Source: Gracilaria vermiculophylla (Eukaryota; Rhodophyta; Florideophyceae; Gracilariales; Gracilariaceae). From it: a stretch of DNA of 64,000 nucleotides. Shown here in pieces: positions 45,118-55,471 of the stretch (the stretch's first letter is position 1; each line of letters opens with the position of its first letter). Location of the stretch: NCBI GenBank assembly GCA_019155205.2, contig JAHNZQ020003150.1, positions 492,777-556,776 on the forward strand. Direction: 5' to 3'. A program made the translations under genes and the position numbers. A model generated the notes under the pieces. It was not told where the DNA came from, did not search any database, and saw only the letters and a list, made by a program, of their open reading frames with translations.

Positions 45118-46750
45118 ATGGCTCTGCTCCACGAGGTGCTGATTTGCCAATGAGACCCAAGTTTTCATGGGACCTGAGGAGTGCTCCGTGGACGGATGGG
45201 AAGGGTTCTCAAGAGCAATAGGCCGAGGCTGTGTCTCTGTGGAAACTGTATCATGACACATTACCTGATAACACGTTGGGCAAAATTCTGAAGACGTTGC
45301 AAGGAATTGTGTTGAAATCCCAGTTGTATGGCAGAGCAAGAGATCTAGCTCGTTCGGTACCACATGATGTGTTGGTGTCTGAAAATGGACCACGTGCTAT
45401 TGTTGATGCCGTGCACAAACGTGATGGTATTTCCGTGGTTAACGACATTTACACTCTTTTTAACGGGTTAGTATCTACCCGTAGACATGATCATGAGTCG
45501 TTTGAGAATTACGAATCTCGTTTTGCTGCGAAACTGTCGAATTTCAATTCGTATGCTGATTCAACTCGCCTGTGCGAAGCCTTGTCAGCGTTTCTGTTGT
45601 TGAGTAATGCTTCTGTTGACAATTCTCAAATGGTTTCCATCCTTGCCGCATGCAATGGCAGTGCAAAAGCCAAACAAGAAGTTCCAGAAAGCAGTGCTGA
45701 CTCTGCCTTATCTTCTGTAGCGACTCCAAAAACCAATGATGAGTTTAAAATTGGTGTGTTCTATGAAGACATTGCTGGACTGTTGAGTTAATGCAAATCT
45801 AAGCAAACCTCAAAATCATTCTCAGTTACTTTGAGTGCTGTGTCATCCCAGCCGAATCTGACACCTGAGCAGTTGGCTAAGAAGAAGTTTATTTCAAAAT
45901 GTCGCAAATGTCACAAGTGGGGTCACTGGGACTCCGACCATCTCGATAACAGCAAACGCAAGCCAAATACGCCATGTAGAGATGCCAAAAAAGATTCTTC
46001 TGATAAGGGAGCTGAAACTTTCAATATGGCTTAGGTCACTGCATGCTCAAGTAGATCATTTGACATGGAATTTTCTCTTGAAACCGGACCTCTTCTCGAT
46101 GATGGTGCTCCGTATTCCGGTGTTGGGGAAAATGAATTTCACACTCTACGTTCTAAGCTCAAGACGAACTACTGTGGTACTTTTGATGAGCTGCCGACGG
46201 AAATTGCTCACAGTGCTTACTGCCAATATGGTAATGGAAATCATGCGAGCAAGCCTAGACGAATTGTTGGTTCTGTATTGATCAATGTCAGGTCCGATCA
46301 AGGCACAACTGTCCAAATAACACATTTGGTGATCAAAGGGTCCAGTCAATGGGTTGTTGGTCGGAATATCACAAGGCATTGTAATATTCAACAAATTAAT
46401 GCCAACAGACTGGAACTACCAGCCTTTGAAAATTCTGGTGCTCAGTTAACCATTTCTTTGGTTGACCATGACCTGCTTTCCTATGTTCCACTTTCGGCGT
46501 TCGGCATTGTCTCGGAATGTGCTCAGGCAAATTGTGCAGTTGCCTTCTTCTCTGCAAAAGCCTCTCAACGTTCTTGGATAGAAATCAAGGCCATTGTTTA
46601 TAAGGTACATAAGCACGTCTGTGGCCATGCTTCTGTAAGAGATATGCAGAACCTGCTGGAGCGAAATGATATATGGTCTGATGAGATGAAGGCCTACTTA
46701 CACCAAACCGTTAATGTTTGCCATCAATATAAGGTGACCGATGAGCCGAA
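45108..46750 (+). pseudogene. Gag, protease and integrase zinc finger with three nonsense codons
   Basis: One reading frame runs from 45108 to about 46750, interrupted only by stops at 45219-45221 (TAG), 45789-45791 (TAA) and 46032-46034 (TAG). Gag is followed by a zinc-knuckle-like CRKCHKWGHWDSDH, with His in the last metal position instead of Cys. The protease reads LLDDGAPYSGVG, so the active site is DDGA rather than DSGA or DTGA. Its C-terminal half has QWVVGRNITRHCNI. The integrase HHCC finger is VHKHVCGHAS with VCHQYKVTDEP, where the second Cys of the CxxC pair is Tyr. The core is absent because the element ends at the junction. Confidence 0.7.
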
Positions 46751-46759
46751 GGAAATGCT

Positions 46760-47792
46760 TAGCCGGGGTGGATTGTACGCACGGGTGTGGGTCCGCGCGG
46801 AGTTCTACCAGCGCCCTGATATTCAAGGCAGACTCGCGCTGGGCCTCGGTGACGATCACTGGTGTGGCCGTGGCGGAGCGGATGAACGTGAGGACCGGTT
46901 GGGTCGGGTCTTGACCCATGAAGGCCAAGATCGGACAGAAGTTGCCGCGGTGCGGGGAGGCATAATTGTTGAAAACCGACTGGACAATGGGGATGAGATC
47001 CGTCCATTCGTTTTGATCCATCGGCAACTCCGAGATGAGTGCTTGTAAGACAAGAATTGGTTCACGGCCTAGGCGTCTCACAGCACTGTTGCTCCACAGA
47101 CAGTAGGGTAGGGTGATTTGGTGCGGTTTCTTCCGACCTTTGGACACGAGACGAACTGTCTCGTTCTTAAAATTTGAAGGACCATCGGATATCAGTCCAT
47201 TGGGCACGCCATTTGCTGCACACCAGTGGATGATGGCATGAGTGGCGTTCTCCGCGTTCATGTTCCGAAAGCAGAAGAACCACTCGTAGTCCGAATGGTC
47301 GTCGCGCAGCATCGGGATGTACTTGTCACTGCTGTTGCTGGGCCCAAGGTCAATGTAGTCGAACTGCACAAGATCGTTGTGCTTCGTTCCGTGGACTGCC
47401 GAACCAAATGGGCGTGGTATCCTCTCCCCTTCAGGCATTGATATACAGTAAATGCATGCAAGCACAAAGGTCTGGACGTCATCCGTCATCGTCGACCAGC
47501 TGTACTTGGACCGAAGGGCACGCTCCGTTGCATCGCTACTGCGATGACTGGCAGGGCCAGTGTGTGCGATGATGCATAGTCGCAGTTGCAAGTCGGAGGC
47601 GCCCTCGGGGACCCAAATCTTGCCGTCTGGGTAGGTCCAGAGGTCGTCGTTGTGAACCAGGCCATCCGGTAGGGTAGATGAGTTGTCCACTTGGATGGCG
47701 GCGATCGCCGTCGGTGTAGGCCAATCGAAATCGACGCTGCACGACGAGGGCAGCTCCGAAATGTGGACGAGGCGTCGCAAACGGGCCGGCAC
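46760..47792 (-). pseudogene. Gypsy integrase with altered catalytic glutamate
   Basis: The frame has the HHCC finger (LCIIAHTGPASHRSSDATE, CIYCISM) and the core start FDYIDLGP with the first Asp. The second Asp is in LISDGPSNFKNE. Where relatives have the catalytic Glu (ANGTVEVVCRE), this copy reads SNSAVRRLGRE, so Glu is replaced by Arg. A conserved tail follows (PIVQSVFNNYASPHRG, AFMGQDP). The last codons before the stop read into the neighbouring element. The deletion junction upstream puts it next to gag/protease sequence in another frame. Confidence 0.75.
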
Positions 47793-49112
47793 AGAGGAAC
47801 AACTGGTCAGGAGGTCTCGCGAGGCTGTCGTTGCGGCTGTCGTCGTAGCGCCCGACCACGTCGAGGGTCGTGCGCACGTCCTTGATGGTAATGCGGCATG
47901 ACGAAGTTTTGATGTCGTCTTTAGGGTTCTCGTTCGCGGGCTGTTGGAGACGCTCGACCAACTTTGACGAGATCTGTGACCGTATGGACTTCGACGGACC
48001 GTCGCGGGACTTCAGGGCGGCGAGTTCCTCTTTATACTGCTGTTTCTCGTCGTCCGTGTGGTTCAGGCAGTCGGCGGTCCAGTGGGTTTTGTGTTTGCCC
48101 TTGCACATGGGCAGCGTACATGGTCTCATCGCGCTTTGGCCGGCTTTGTGGTCCTTTTTGGTGCCGGCCTTGCTGGACAACGCGCCAACGCGGCTGCTGC
48201 CAGCGGTGTTCTTTTTGGTATTTTTGCCCTCGCGGTCGGACATGCGGGACCGTGCGGGGCCGTTTTCGATTTTATCGAAGACCTCTGATACCGTGATGGA
48301 TTGTGTCATGAAGACCGAAAAGTCGGCCTTGAGGTCGATGTTTGAGAGGCCGAGGGCCTACTCTAGACGCGTCCGCCATTGCGCGGAACGGATGGCCGAG
48401 AGGACGTGACGGGTAGCGGCCTTCGGAGCTTTTCCAGTAACCCACTTGAGACCGTTCGTTCGGAGGAGAGACTTGTACCCAATATACAGGAGCTGCATCT
48501 GGCCCTTTGCGGACTTGACAGTCATGTCCATCCCCAGTACAGATTCGACCGAAATGGCCGGATCGCTCTCTGTGACGGTGGTCTGTGACTCTTGGGCTTC
48601 GTAGTCCAGGAACGATCATAGGGACTTGTCCGTGAGGGCCTCGACTGACGTGCAGATCGGGATCAAACCACAGTCCACTGCAGACTCAAGATGGTCGGTG
48701 TCGATGCAGAAGACGAGACCAACAGGGCGGCCGGGCTCCTCAGTGGAGGAGTTCTCGCCTGCTAGCTGTGCGGCGCGAGCCTTGATCTCACGGAAGTACG
48801 CTTCGTAGCGACGGAGGAAGACTCAGATCGGCTCAGGCTCGAGCCGCGCCAGGAAAGGGAATTCCACTGACGTGGACATCCGCTTGGTCGTAAGTCCTTC
48901 GGGCCCACTTGACGACAAGGGAGTTGCGTCGTCTCCCACGGTAGATCTTTGTTAGACAAGATAAGCTTGCTAAACGATGGTTTCGGACGGGTGTTGTACT
49001 TTGACGGCGATACAACGCTGGGTCCGAGCGATGGGCCGTGCTGGGCGTCGCGGTTGAGTGCAAGTTTGTTCCGGTCAAAGGGCCGTACTAGGATGTCAAG
49101 GTTGACTGCCAC
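47740..49112 (-). pseudogene. Gypsy gag and protease start, broken
   Basis: The frames together read a long gag: FDRNKLALNRDAQHGP near the start, then FLRRYEAYFREIKARAAQL and CIDTDHLESAVDCGLIP, then YIGYKSLLRTNGLKWVTGK, then the basic region and a knuckle CTLPMCKGKHKTHWTADC (47536-48309 frame). After DVVGRYDDSRND, the start of the protease, the sequence jumps to the integrase. At least one frame change near 48880 and several stops (for example near 48617 and 48360) are present. No ATG opens the first frame; a GTG stands at the head. Confidence 0.65.
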
Positions 49113-49263
49113 TCTGTTCGCCGTAGGCGACAGTCAGTGATCACTGTGACGAGCTTCGGGATGAGAAAGTCAAAGAGACGAAGATTGAACGAAAGGCCAG
49201 AGGGTTGATCGGCAGAGGATAATCGATGCCCCGGAGCTTATTGGGGCGAGAGACCAGATGGAC

Positions 49264-49271
49264 TATTTATA
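49264..49271 (-). promoter_or_regulatory. TATA box of the oomycete-type gypsy LTR
   Basis: TATAAATA on minus, preceded by GC-rich tandem repeats and followed by an AATAAG about 30 bases on. Confidence 0.5.
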
Positions 49272-49298
49272 CTACTCTAGCGGTGGGCTGTTGCCGTG

Positions 49299-49340
49299 CC
49301 GGCTGCTGCCAGAGCCTCGCCGGCTGCTGCCAGAGCCTCG
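49299..49340 (-). repeat. Two tandem 21-bp GC-rich units in the LTR
   Basis: The unit CCGGCTGCTGCCAGAGCCTC plus G occurs twice head to tail, with a degenerate third start (CTGGCTGCAG). It lies just upstream of the TATA box and may be an enhancer, which is inference. Confidence 0.7.
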
Positions 49341-49506
49341 CTGGCTGCAGCGGCCGTCGTGAGTCGCGCGCTGTCTGGGAGTACACATCTGCGGAGTAGG
49401 TTCCATAGTGATTGACCTATTGTAGTCTGCTTCGCGGGTCGCACTTAAGGCACATATGATTAATGTCCATTGGTCATATCTTGCGCAATTAGCGCAGCGC
49501 GCCACA

Positions 49507-50543
49507 CCGAGATCCTAACGTTTACGCTGCGCCCACTGCTAGAAGTACGCGACAAGCAGGACCCCGGTATTTAATACTCCCTTTACGGAACACTATCGTC
49601 CCCAGAACCAGGAAGATAAAGGTAGTAAAAAGTAAATAATTCGAGATCATGAGTTTACGTACTCTTACATTTTTATTTCTTTTTGCGGTATTGTTTTAAA
49701 AAAAACAGTTAAAAGTACAAAGAAATAGTTATTTATTTTTCATGTTAAATCGCATGCAGTTCTTGTAGATATGCTTATTCTTTGTGAGCCGTGGCTAGAA
49801 AAACGGTTCGGTGCAATGATATAGTATACTCCAAAAACTACATGTTTTAGAAAATGGTCAGGTCGCTACGATTGTCCAGTATAGAAGAAGTTATTTCTAT
49901 TTATTATACTGAGCTACTCTTCTAGGTTACAAAATCCATACGTAACTCACAATTTATCGATTTTAACATGGTGATGTGCTGCATATTGATTCAAAAGTGA
50001 CGTACAACATACTTTATGAGGAAAAGCAAAGAAATAGAATATGATCAAGAACTTGGAGTACAATTTTAAAGTTCTCAACTAAGAACGTCATTAAAGTAAG
50101 CATATAAAATTTTAACGTTTGATTTTGATTATGAGACAGAGTTTGTAAATGAATTTTTTTGCAGGAGCAAAGTAGGAAGGTATTACGATTTAATTATTTA
50201 TTTTTCCCATCGTATCTTCTCAAGTTTTTGATTTATTGTATCTAAATAAGTAAGATTTCGTTTTTCAGCCTTATAGATCACAGAACGTTTTCGACTCTCG
50301 CTTCAGTAGTTTAGATTTCTATTTAACCAGCACTAAGGGCTGTCTGTCATCTCTGAAGACGTCTGTAGAGAGCGCAATCCACTTGCAATCTCTGTATTTA
50401 GACGATAAACGCCGAACGCTCCGTCAACCTCTTGTAGTTATTTCTCAAGCTTGAAAGCGATCGCAAATTTTACGTTCATGTCATTGATATTGACTTCAGA
50501 GTATCCTATAGTGAGTGAAGAAGAGTGTACTTGAATCCTGAGA
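49507..50543. other. AT-rich intergenic stretch
   Basis: No gene or repeat recognised. It contains the 3' flank of the membrane-protein gene that ends at 50544. Confidence 0.45.
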
Positions 50544-51878
50544 TTAAAGACTTAAATTACAGCTTTCGTCAACGATGTCCTGAAAAGAATCAAAGCCTTT
50601 TTCTTCAAAGAAAACAAAAGTTAATGCACACCCGTGGTTTTTTGCAATTTGGACTGCCTTTTCGGGAATATTGCCTTCGTATGAACCAGCAACCAAGTAG
50701 AGAAATGATGGTCCATACATTACTTCACCCTGAATGTCATCGCATGAAGGAATACTTGAGTACAAAGTGTTGTAAGCGGGAATGAGAGCAGCCGAAATAC
50801 AGTCTTCCACATGTTCTACTCGTGTATCTGACTGAACCCAGAACTCCATGAAAACTCTGTGTTTTATCATCGGGTTGGATGCGCACGTTGTTTCGCAGAT
50901 TGGAAGAGATACATTCACTCTCTGATATATGAATACAGCATTGTGACACCCTTCGTGCAGATCAGCCAAGCTTTGAATGTCCGGGTTCGATCGAATGAAC
51001 TCCAGACACGCGTTTTCTTCCTCTGTTCCACCTGTAAAACTAGAGCAAGTACATTTCTTGACAGGTAATAATGCCTCGCAGAGTGGGTCCCCTGTTCTTG
51101 GACAAGCGACTACCGACTTCATGGAGTCTGTTATGGACTGCACTATCATTTCCACAGTAACGGGGCAATTTACATCATCCAATTTAGTGCCGAGGCCAGC
51201 AATTAGCGATTTTGCCCAGCTCAGGACCTTTTTGCTTGACGTATTTCCGATTTTGCTTATCGTTTCAGAGTCTACCGTACGATGTTTTCCGTCCACTGTG
51301 TAAATATAGTACCCGGCTTTAATTACAACTTGACCCTTCTCCTTGTGAACAAGTATCCGAGCTCTGCATAAACTTCTCTGGCTACACTGTCCGGTCAAAA
51401 CCCTTTCATCTAAGACAAAATCTGGTACCTTTGAGCATGATCTCTCTTTTCGAACAAACATGTCTGGAAATGGCTTTAAATTGCCTTGTGAACCAAGAGT
51501 GGTAATATCTACTGGCGGCTGATTTGAGCGAACCCGTAAACCAGAGATCGAGTTCAGCACCCGAAATGGTTTCATGTATTGTCGATTGTCAAAATGGCGA
51601 TGGGAATCAAAGTTAAAGCTCTCTGAGAGTTTGGAAGCCATTCGAAATTTTCGAAAGTGATTGCTGTGGAGAGAAACACTTAATTTCCTGGTAACAATCA
51701 TAGATATTGCAACTACGAGAGCCGTCACAGCAAAAGTTTTGAGACCACGAAACAATCCAACTAAGTTGAAATTGTGATACATTTTCTTGTTTTCTTCATG
51801 ATTGAACGAGAAACCTGAGTCCTGGGCAGCAGGGATGGATTGATAGTGAGCGTTGACAAAGTTAATGTCAGTATTCAT
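50544..51878 (-). CDS. Single-pass membrane protein, family unknown, intact copy
   Basis: The gene encodes 444 residues from the first ATG at 51878; the frame is open a little further upstream but only from a TTG. Residues 1-44 are polar. A membrane segment lies at about 47-63 (KTFAVTALVVAISMIV), with basic residues on both sides, so a type II topology with an external C-terminal domain is likely. The external part has about 14 cysteines and conserved blocks shared with the two broken copies: RARILV, QVVIKAGY, ACPRTGDPLC, EFIRSNP, CETTCASNP and DESC near the end. No known domain is recognised. It is intron-free and head-to-head with copy 3, 1.9 kb away. Being the only intact copy of three, it is probably the functional one. 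Function unknown; a surface role is inference. Confidence 0.75.
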   Translation of the reverse strand: MNTDINFVNAHYQSIPAAQDSGFSFNHEENKKMYHNFNLVGLFRGLKTFAVTALVVAISMIVTRKLSVSLHSNHFRKFRMASKLSESFNFDSHRHFDNRQYMKPFRVLNSISGLRVRSNQPPVDITTLGSQGNLKPFPDMFVRKERSCSKVPDFVLDERVLTGQCSQRSLCRARILVHKEKGQVVIKAGYYIYTVDGKHRTVDSETISKIGNTSSKKVLSWAKSLIAGLGTKLDDVNCPVTVEMIVQSITDSMKSVVACPRTGDPLCEALLPVKKCTCSSFTGGTEEENACLEFIRSNPDIQSLADLHEGCHNAVFIYQRVNVSLPICETTCASNPMIKHRVFMEFWVQSDTRVEHVEDCISAALIPAYNTLYSSIPSCDDIQGEVMYGPSFLYLVAGSYEGNIPEKAVQIAKNHGCALTFVFFEEKGFDSFQDIVDESCNLSL

Positions 51879-53761
51879 TGTAAATGACGCCGTCGAGATG
51901 TGCTCCGGGATCGAAGCCAATGCTGCGAAGAAAAGACGGGCTATGTATGCTGGCAGATTCGATTCATGCGATGTGGTGGCGGAAGCAGCCGCTCACAAGA
52001 CCATGCTCACTGTAAGACTTTTGTTTTGTTTTTAACCAATGAAATGTGTCAATCTTTACTCTGAACCATCCCGAGAGTATCTGCTCGTGAGTGAGTCGGA
52101 CGGGAGATCTCATCAATGGCCAACAAAAGAACTTCATGTCTCTAGTTTGACATCCTGTTACTGAGAGTTGGAGGCTTCTTTATTATAACAGTTGCTTTTA
52201 CTTCCATGAGTAACTGTTCGAAACAATTAGAAAGAGCTGTTGAGCATAGCAGCTTTGCAACCTTTTAAAAGAGGATAACTTGCTCAAATTTAATTGGCTG
52301 TCCATAAAAAGTTTCTGTGGAATTAGAAAGGTCTCAGCTTTCATTTCTTATGGTTTGAAACGCATATGACTCATTTGAATGAAATATAATTTCAACGGCG
52401 TTTCTGACGCACGCACTCCTCAAAATCATTCATAACTTTCTTCGAAATGAATGAGCAAGATGGTCATAGCAAAGATTACTATAGCTCTCAAGACTTTTTC
52501 TCTCAGACAAACGGAATTGCCATGAACGCTTTTGCTTTTACATCCAAGTGATAGCGGCGATTTTCGTAAGAGCACGCACGCAAAGCGAAATTGCAAAAAG
52601 CACCCAAATGTCATTAAAGACTCTGTTCATTCATGAAAGCTTTACTTATGGTCTGCCTCAATTCTTTTCTTTGGTTAAGGTTGCAAAGAAAAGAGATGAA
52701 CTACGAACTGGTGTTGTGCGTTTTTTGAGCAAAACGTATGAGAAACCTCAACGCAGGAAGGTGCGGCAGCGGATCTTCCCATGATGAGAGAAAGATGTGA
52801 AAACGCAGGCACAGTGGGTTGTTTATGTCATGGCGATTTCGATTTCTTTACTCAAATTAGGTGTTATACAGTTGCGTTGGGCGTTCAGAGCCAATGGAAT
52901 ACAATGAATGATTTGAGTATATCCTTACACCTGATTTGCGCAACCTTTACTTTTTATATCTGCCAGCCATTGAAATATTGATGAACCTTCCTTGCCTCTG
53001 ACATGGACCAATCGATTCAGAACAGTATCTCCAGCTAAAAGTACACCCCTCTTTGAACCGCATCTTTCGCTCCGCTATGTTACACAGTCCCTGAACCTTT
53101 TTTGTTGGGCCAACACATGAAAACCAGCATAATATATAACTATGTGTCGTGGTGCTTACCGTACTCAAGGTCACTGTGAGTGAAGCAAATTTTCTTCATA
53201 TGAGATGGCATGAGATAAACGCAGTTATGAAGTGGATAGGCCAAGATTCAAAAGAAAAGCTCAAAACTCAAAGATCAACGGTCATTTGAGTTTAGAAAGC
53301 ACAGCCTCGACGGATTCATGACAGAGTCTGCTTTACGCAAGAGTCAAAAGATCACGCTGAGAATTGGATATCATGGTGGAGTGAGAAAGTTTTCGTATGC
53401 CAGATCTGTCAGTACGATTAAGATGAAATCTGGGTACATCTTGAGATTTTAATTCGGAACTGCTGCGAATGAACTTGAGAAAGGTAGCATTTCTTTTTAT
53501 TTGCAAATAATTGGCCCATGACTCTCCCTCATTGAGATTTGAGGCCTCACGTTTTCGTATTTTTGTCTCGTGTCTGAGTATCGCACTTTTTCACTTCTTC
53601 ACATTCGAAATGGGGAATTTCCATTTGGAAGTAAGTTAAAAAAAGATTTTCATTACAACAGTTTGCTTCATCAAGTATTTTTTGTATTTAGACTCACATA
53701 AGGTTTCTCACGTCGTTTTACCGACCGCAAACAGCTGCCCCAAACCATCCCATCTTTCACC
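51879..53761. other. Divergent intergenic region between membrane-family copies 2 and 3
   Basis: It separates the intact minus-strand gene from the plus-strand pseudogene. Short frames only; no recognised gene. It should contain the promoter of the intact copy near 51880-52100. Confidence 0.4.
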
Positions 53762-55471
53762 GTGATCGCCAATGAGGGTGGTGGGTACGCCCAATATAAA
53801 TGTATTCCAGCCTCTCGGGACATACATTACTCCTTTGTTCATGCAGATCACAAAAGACCTGGTCGATGTTTCAATTTGACTCGGTTTTTCCATTCCCGAC
53901 GACCGCTTGCTGCAGTGACAGTAACAATGGCAGTATTTAGTTTTTTGGATTGAAAAGTCGATGTTGTTCATCGCAATAGCCACTCTTGTACCTATCGTGC
54001 TATTCCAAAGCTGTTCGAAAGCCTGGACTCTGACTCGATTCGTCGATTTGAAAAACGAATTCATGATGTACCGCCCCGTGCCCTGAGCCCACTGTACTCT
54101 TTACCTCTCTGCAAAACGAACTCCATGTTGATGTTCCCGATACCGGATTTCTGGATATTTCCAAGCCGTTCCCGCACGGTTTGGGTCCCAGGGACAGTTC
54201 ATCCCCGGCTACGTGACTCTCTGTCTTTGATGAAGGGGTTGCGACTTTCCAATGCAGGTTGAAGAGAAGTTGCAAAGCTCGATTAAATATAAAGAAAACG
54301 GATTATCAAATTGTAATCAAAACTGGATATCTCATTCGTAGCGATGATGGCAAAGTTTATTCGGTGGACAGCAGAACAATAATCCAAAATTAGGAGAACT
54401 ACGATCACGCAGGCACCATAATGGGAGGGTGAGCTGCTTGATGGTATTGGAAGCAGATTGAAGACCACTAAATGTCTCTTATACGTTGAAATGATAGCTT
54501 CAGCTATCATACAATCCACGATGACTGTAGCCACTTGTCTAAAAACAGGGAAACCACTCTGCGATGCTCTAGTGTCTGTCGCAGAATATTTGTTCTACAG
54601 TTCTTCCCGGTGAAACAGAAGAGCAAAAAAGAGGTCTAGAATTTGTTCTATCAAACCCGGATGAGTCAACACTGGAGCAACTGCAGGTGGGATGTCCTAG
54701 CGCTTCATATATCTAGAACAGAGTTGGTGTAACACAGGAGAGTTGGAAGAAGTCTGGCCAGGCCCACGCTCTTCTCCAGGGTGGGTCTGGCTGTGTTTTA
54801 AAGTGATTCTTAAAAATAGACGTTAAGCGTCTGACCTTCCACTTTATCTACTTGTACGTTCGTAGCGCACGGCGCTATGTCGTCGTGCGCTTGAACTATG
54901 CGATGCGCGCTTGAAGTGCTTGAAGCACACGACGCAATGTTGCGAAGTGGCTTGAACCAAGCGTCGTGCTGACAAACTGCAATGTTCTTGTGCGCCGCGT
55001 TGCGACGTGCAGGGACAAGGCTTGCAGTTTGAAGCGCGACTCGCTTGAATCGCTAGGGTATATGGCTGGGTTCGTTACAGTAAAAGTACCTCTCTTATTG
55101 TGCACCACAATCTTAATATCCAACCACTGCGTGAAACAAAGAGTTTTCATGGACTTCATCATTCAATCGAATACGGGGGATCATACTAGTCCGTATTGCA
55201 CTTTGGTTTCTATAATTTCGACACAAAATTTGCTTTGTTCAAGTATTTCCTCATGTGGTGATATCCGTGAAAGCTTTGCTGAAACGGTACCTCTCTTTCT
55301 CTTCGCAATGCCAGGCAATGCGACAGAGAATCTGATCCAACTTGCGAAAGCACAGAATGTGAATTTTCTTTTGCATACTTTCTAGACTTGCACCCTTCAT
55401 TTATCGAGAACTTCGTCGCTGAAAGTTGCGATTCAATTCACCCAGCTGTGTTTGAACGCAAGCTCCCTTAA
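53762..55471 (+). pseudogene. Single-pass membrane protein family, copy 3, broken and split by a solo LTR
   Basis: The sequence aligns with copies 1 and 2 from the very start. A GTG at 53762 stands where they have ATG, followed by YKCIPAS (copy 2 YQSIPAA) and a membrane segment (AAVTVTMAVFSFL) that runs into a TGA at 53951-53953. Further on, in shifting frames, come FDEGVATFQC, CKARLNI, QIVIKTGY, CLKTGKPLC, EFVLSNPDE and, after the LTR, VPLLLC and QRVFMDFIIQSN, then AESCDSIH before a stop at 55469-55471. Several frameshifts and stops are present. The LTR at 54728-55079 sits between AGAGTTGG and GTAAAAGTACC, close to where the intact gene encodes RVNVSLP. Confidence 0.75.
54728..55079 (-). mobile_element. 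Solo 352-bp gypsy LTR inside pseudogene copy 3
   Basis: Same length and orientation as the LTR at 30827-31178 and similar throughout. It has TGTAAC/GTTACA ends on plus. A 5-bp duplication is not preserved (GTTGG left, GTAAA right), although the host frame is best explained if GTAAA was the original target. The TATA box is mutated. Confidence 0.8.

Larger units (their letters stand above)
44636..46750 (+). mobile_element. Copia-order element, truncated in integrase, possibly GalEa-like
   Basis: A probable 5' LTR (44636-45102) is followed by a half-tRNA-iMet primer site and a single frame with gag, protease and the integrase zinc finger. Protease before integrase is the copia order. The gag and the HVCGHAS-type zinc finger differ from the copia at 38491-44325. 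They resemble elements of aquatic animals and red algae that I would place near GalEa, with moderate uncertainty. It stops near 46750 against an oppositely oriented gypsy element, so reverse transcriptase, RNase H and the 3' LTR are missing. Confidence 0.65.
46751..49506 (-). mobile_element. Oomycete-type Ty3/gypsy element with deleted reverse transcriptase
   Basis: On minus, a 362-bp LTR (49145-49506) is followed by gag, a zinc knuckle, the start of the protease and then directly the integrase. Reverse transcriptase and RNase H are missing, so a large internal deletion has occurred near 47750. The element ends near 46750 inside the integrase C-terminal region, abutting the truncated copia-order element. 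The integrase style (FDYIDLGP, LRDDHSDYEWF) resembles elements known from oomycetes. Confidence 0.7.
49145..49506 (-). repeat. 5' LTR of the oomycete-type gypsy
   Basis: Minus-strand sense begins TGTGGCGCGC and ends CTCGTCACA. It holds a TATAAATA box at 49264-49271 and two tandem 21-bp units at 49299-49340. There is no second LTR to confirm the ends. Confidence 0.5.

Noticed and set aside
51879..51920. Fourteen extra residues at the start of the intact membrane protein
   Set aside because: They depend on a TTG start; the ATG at 51878 aligns with the starts of copies 1 and 3.
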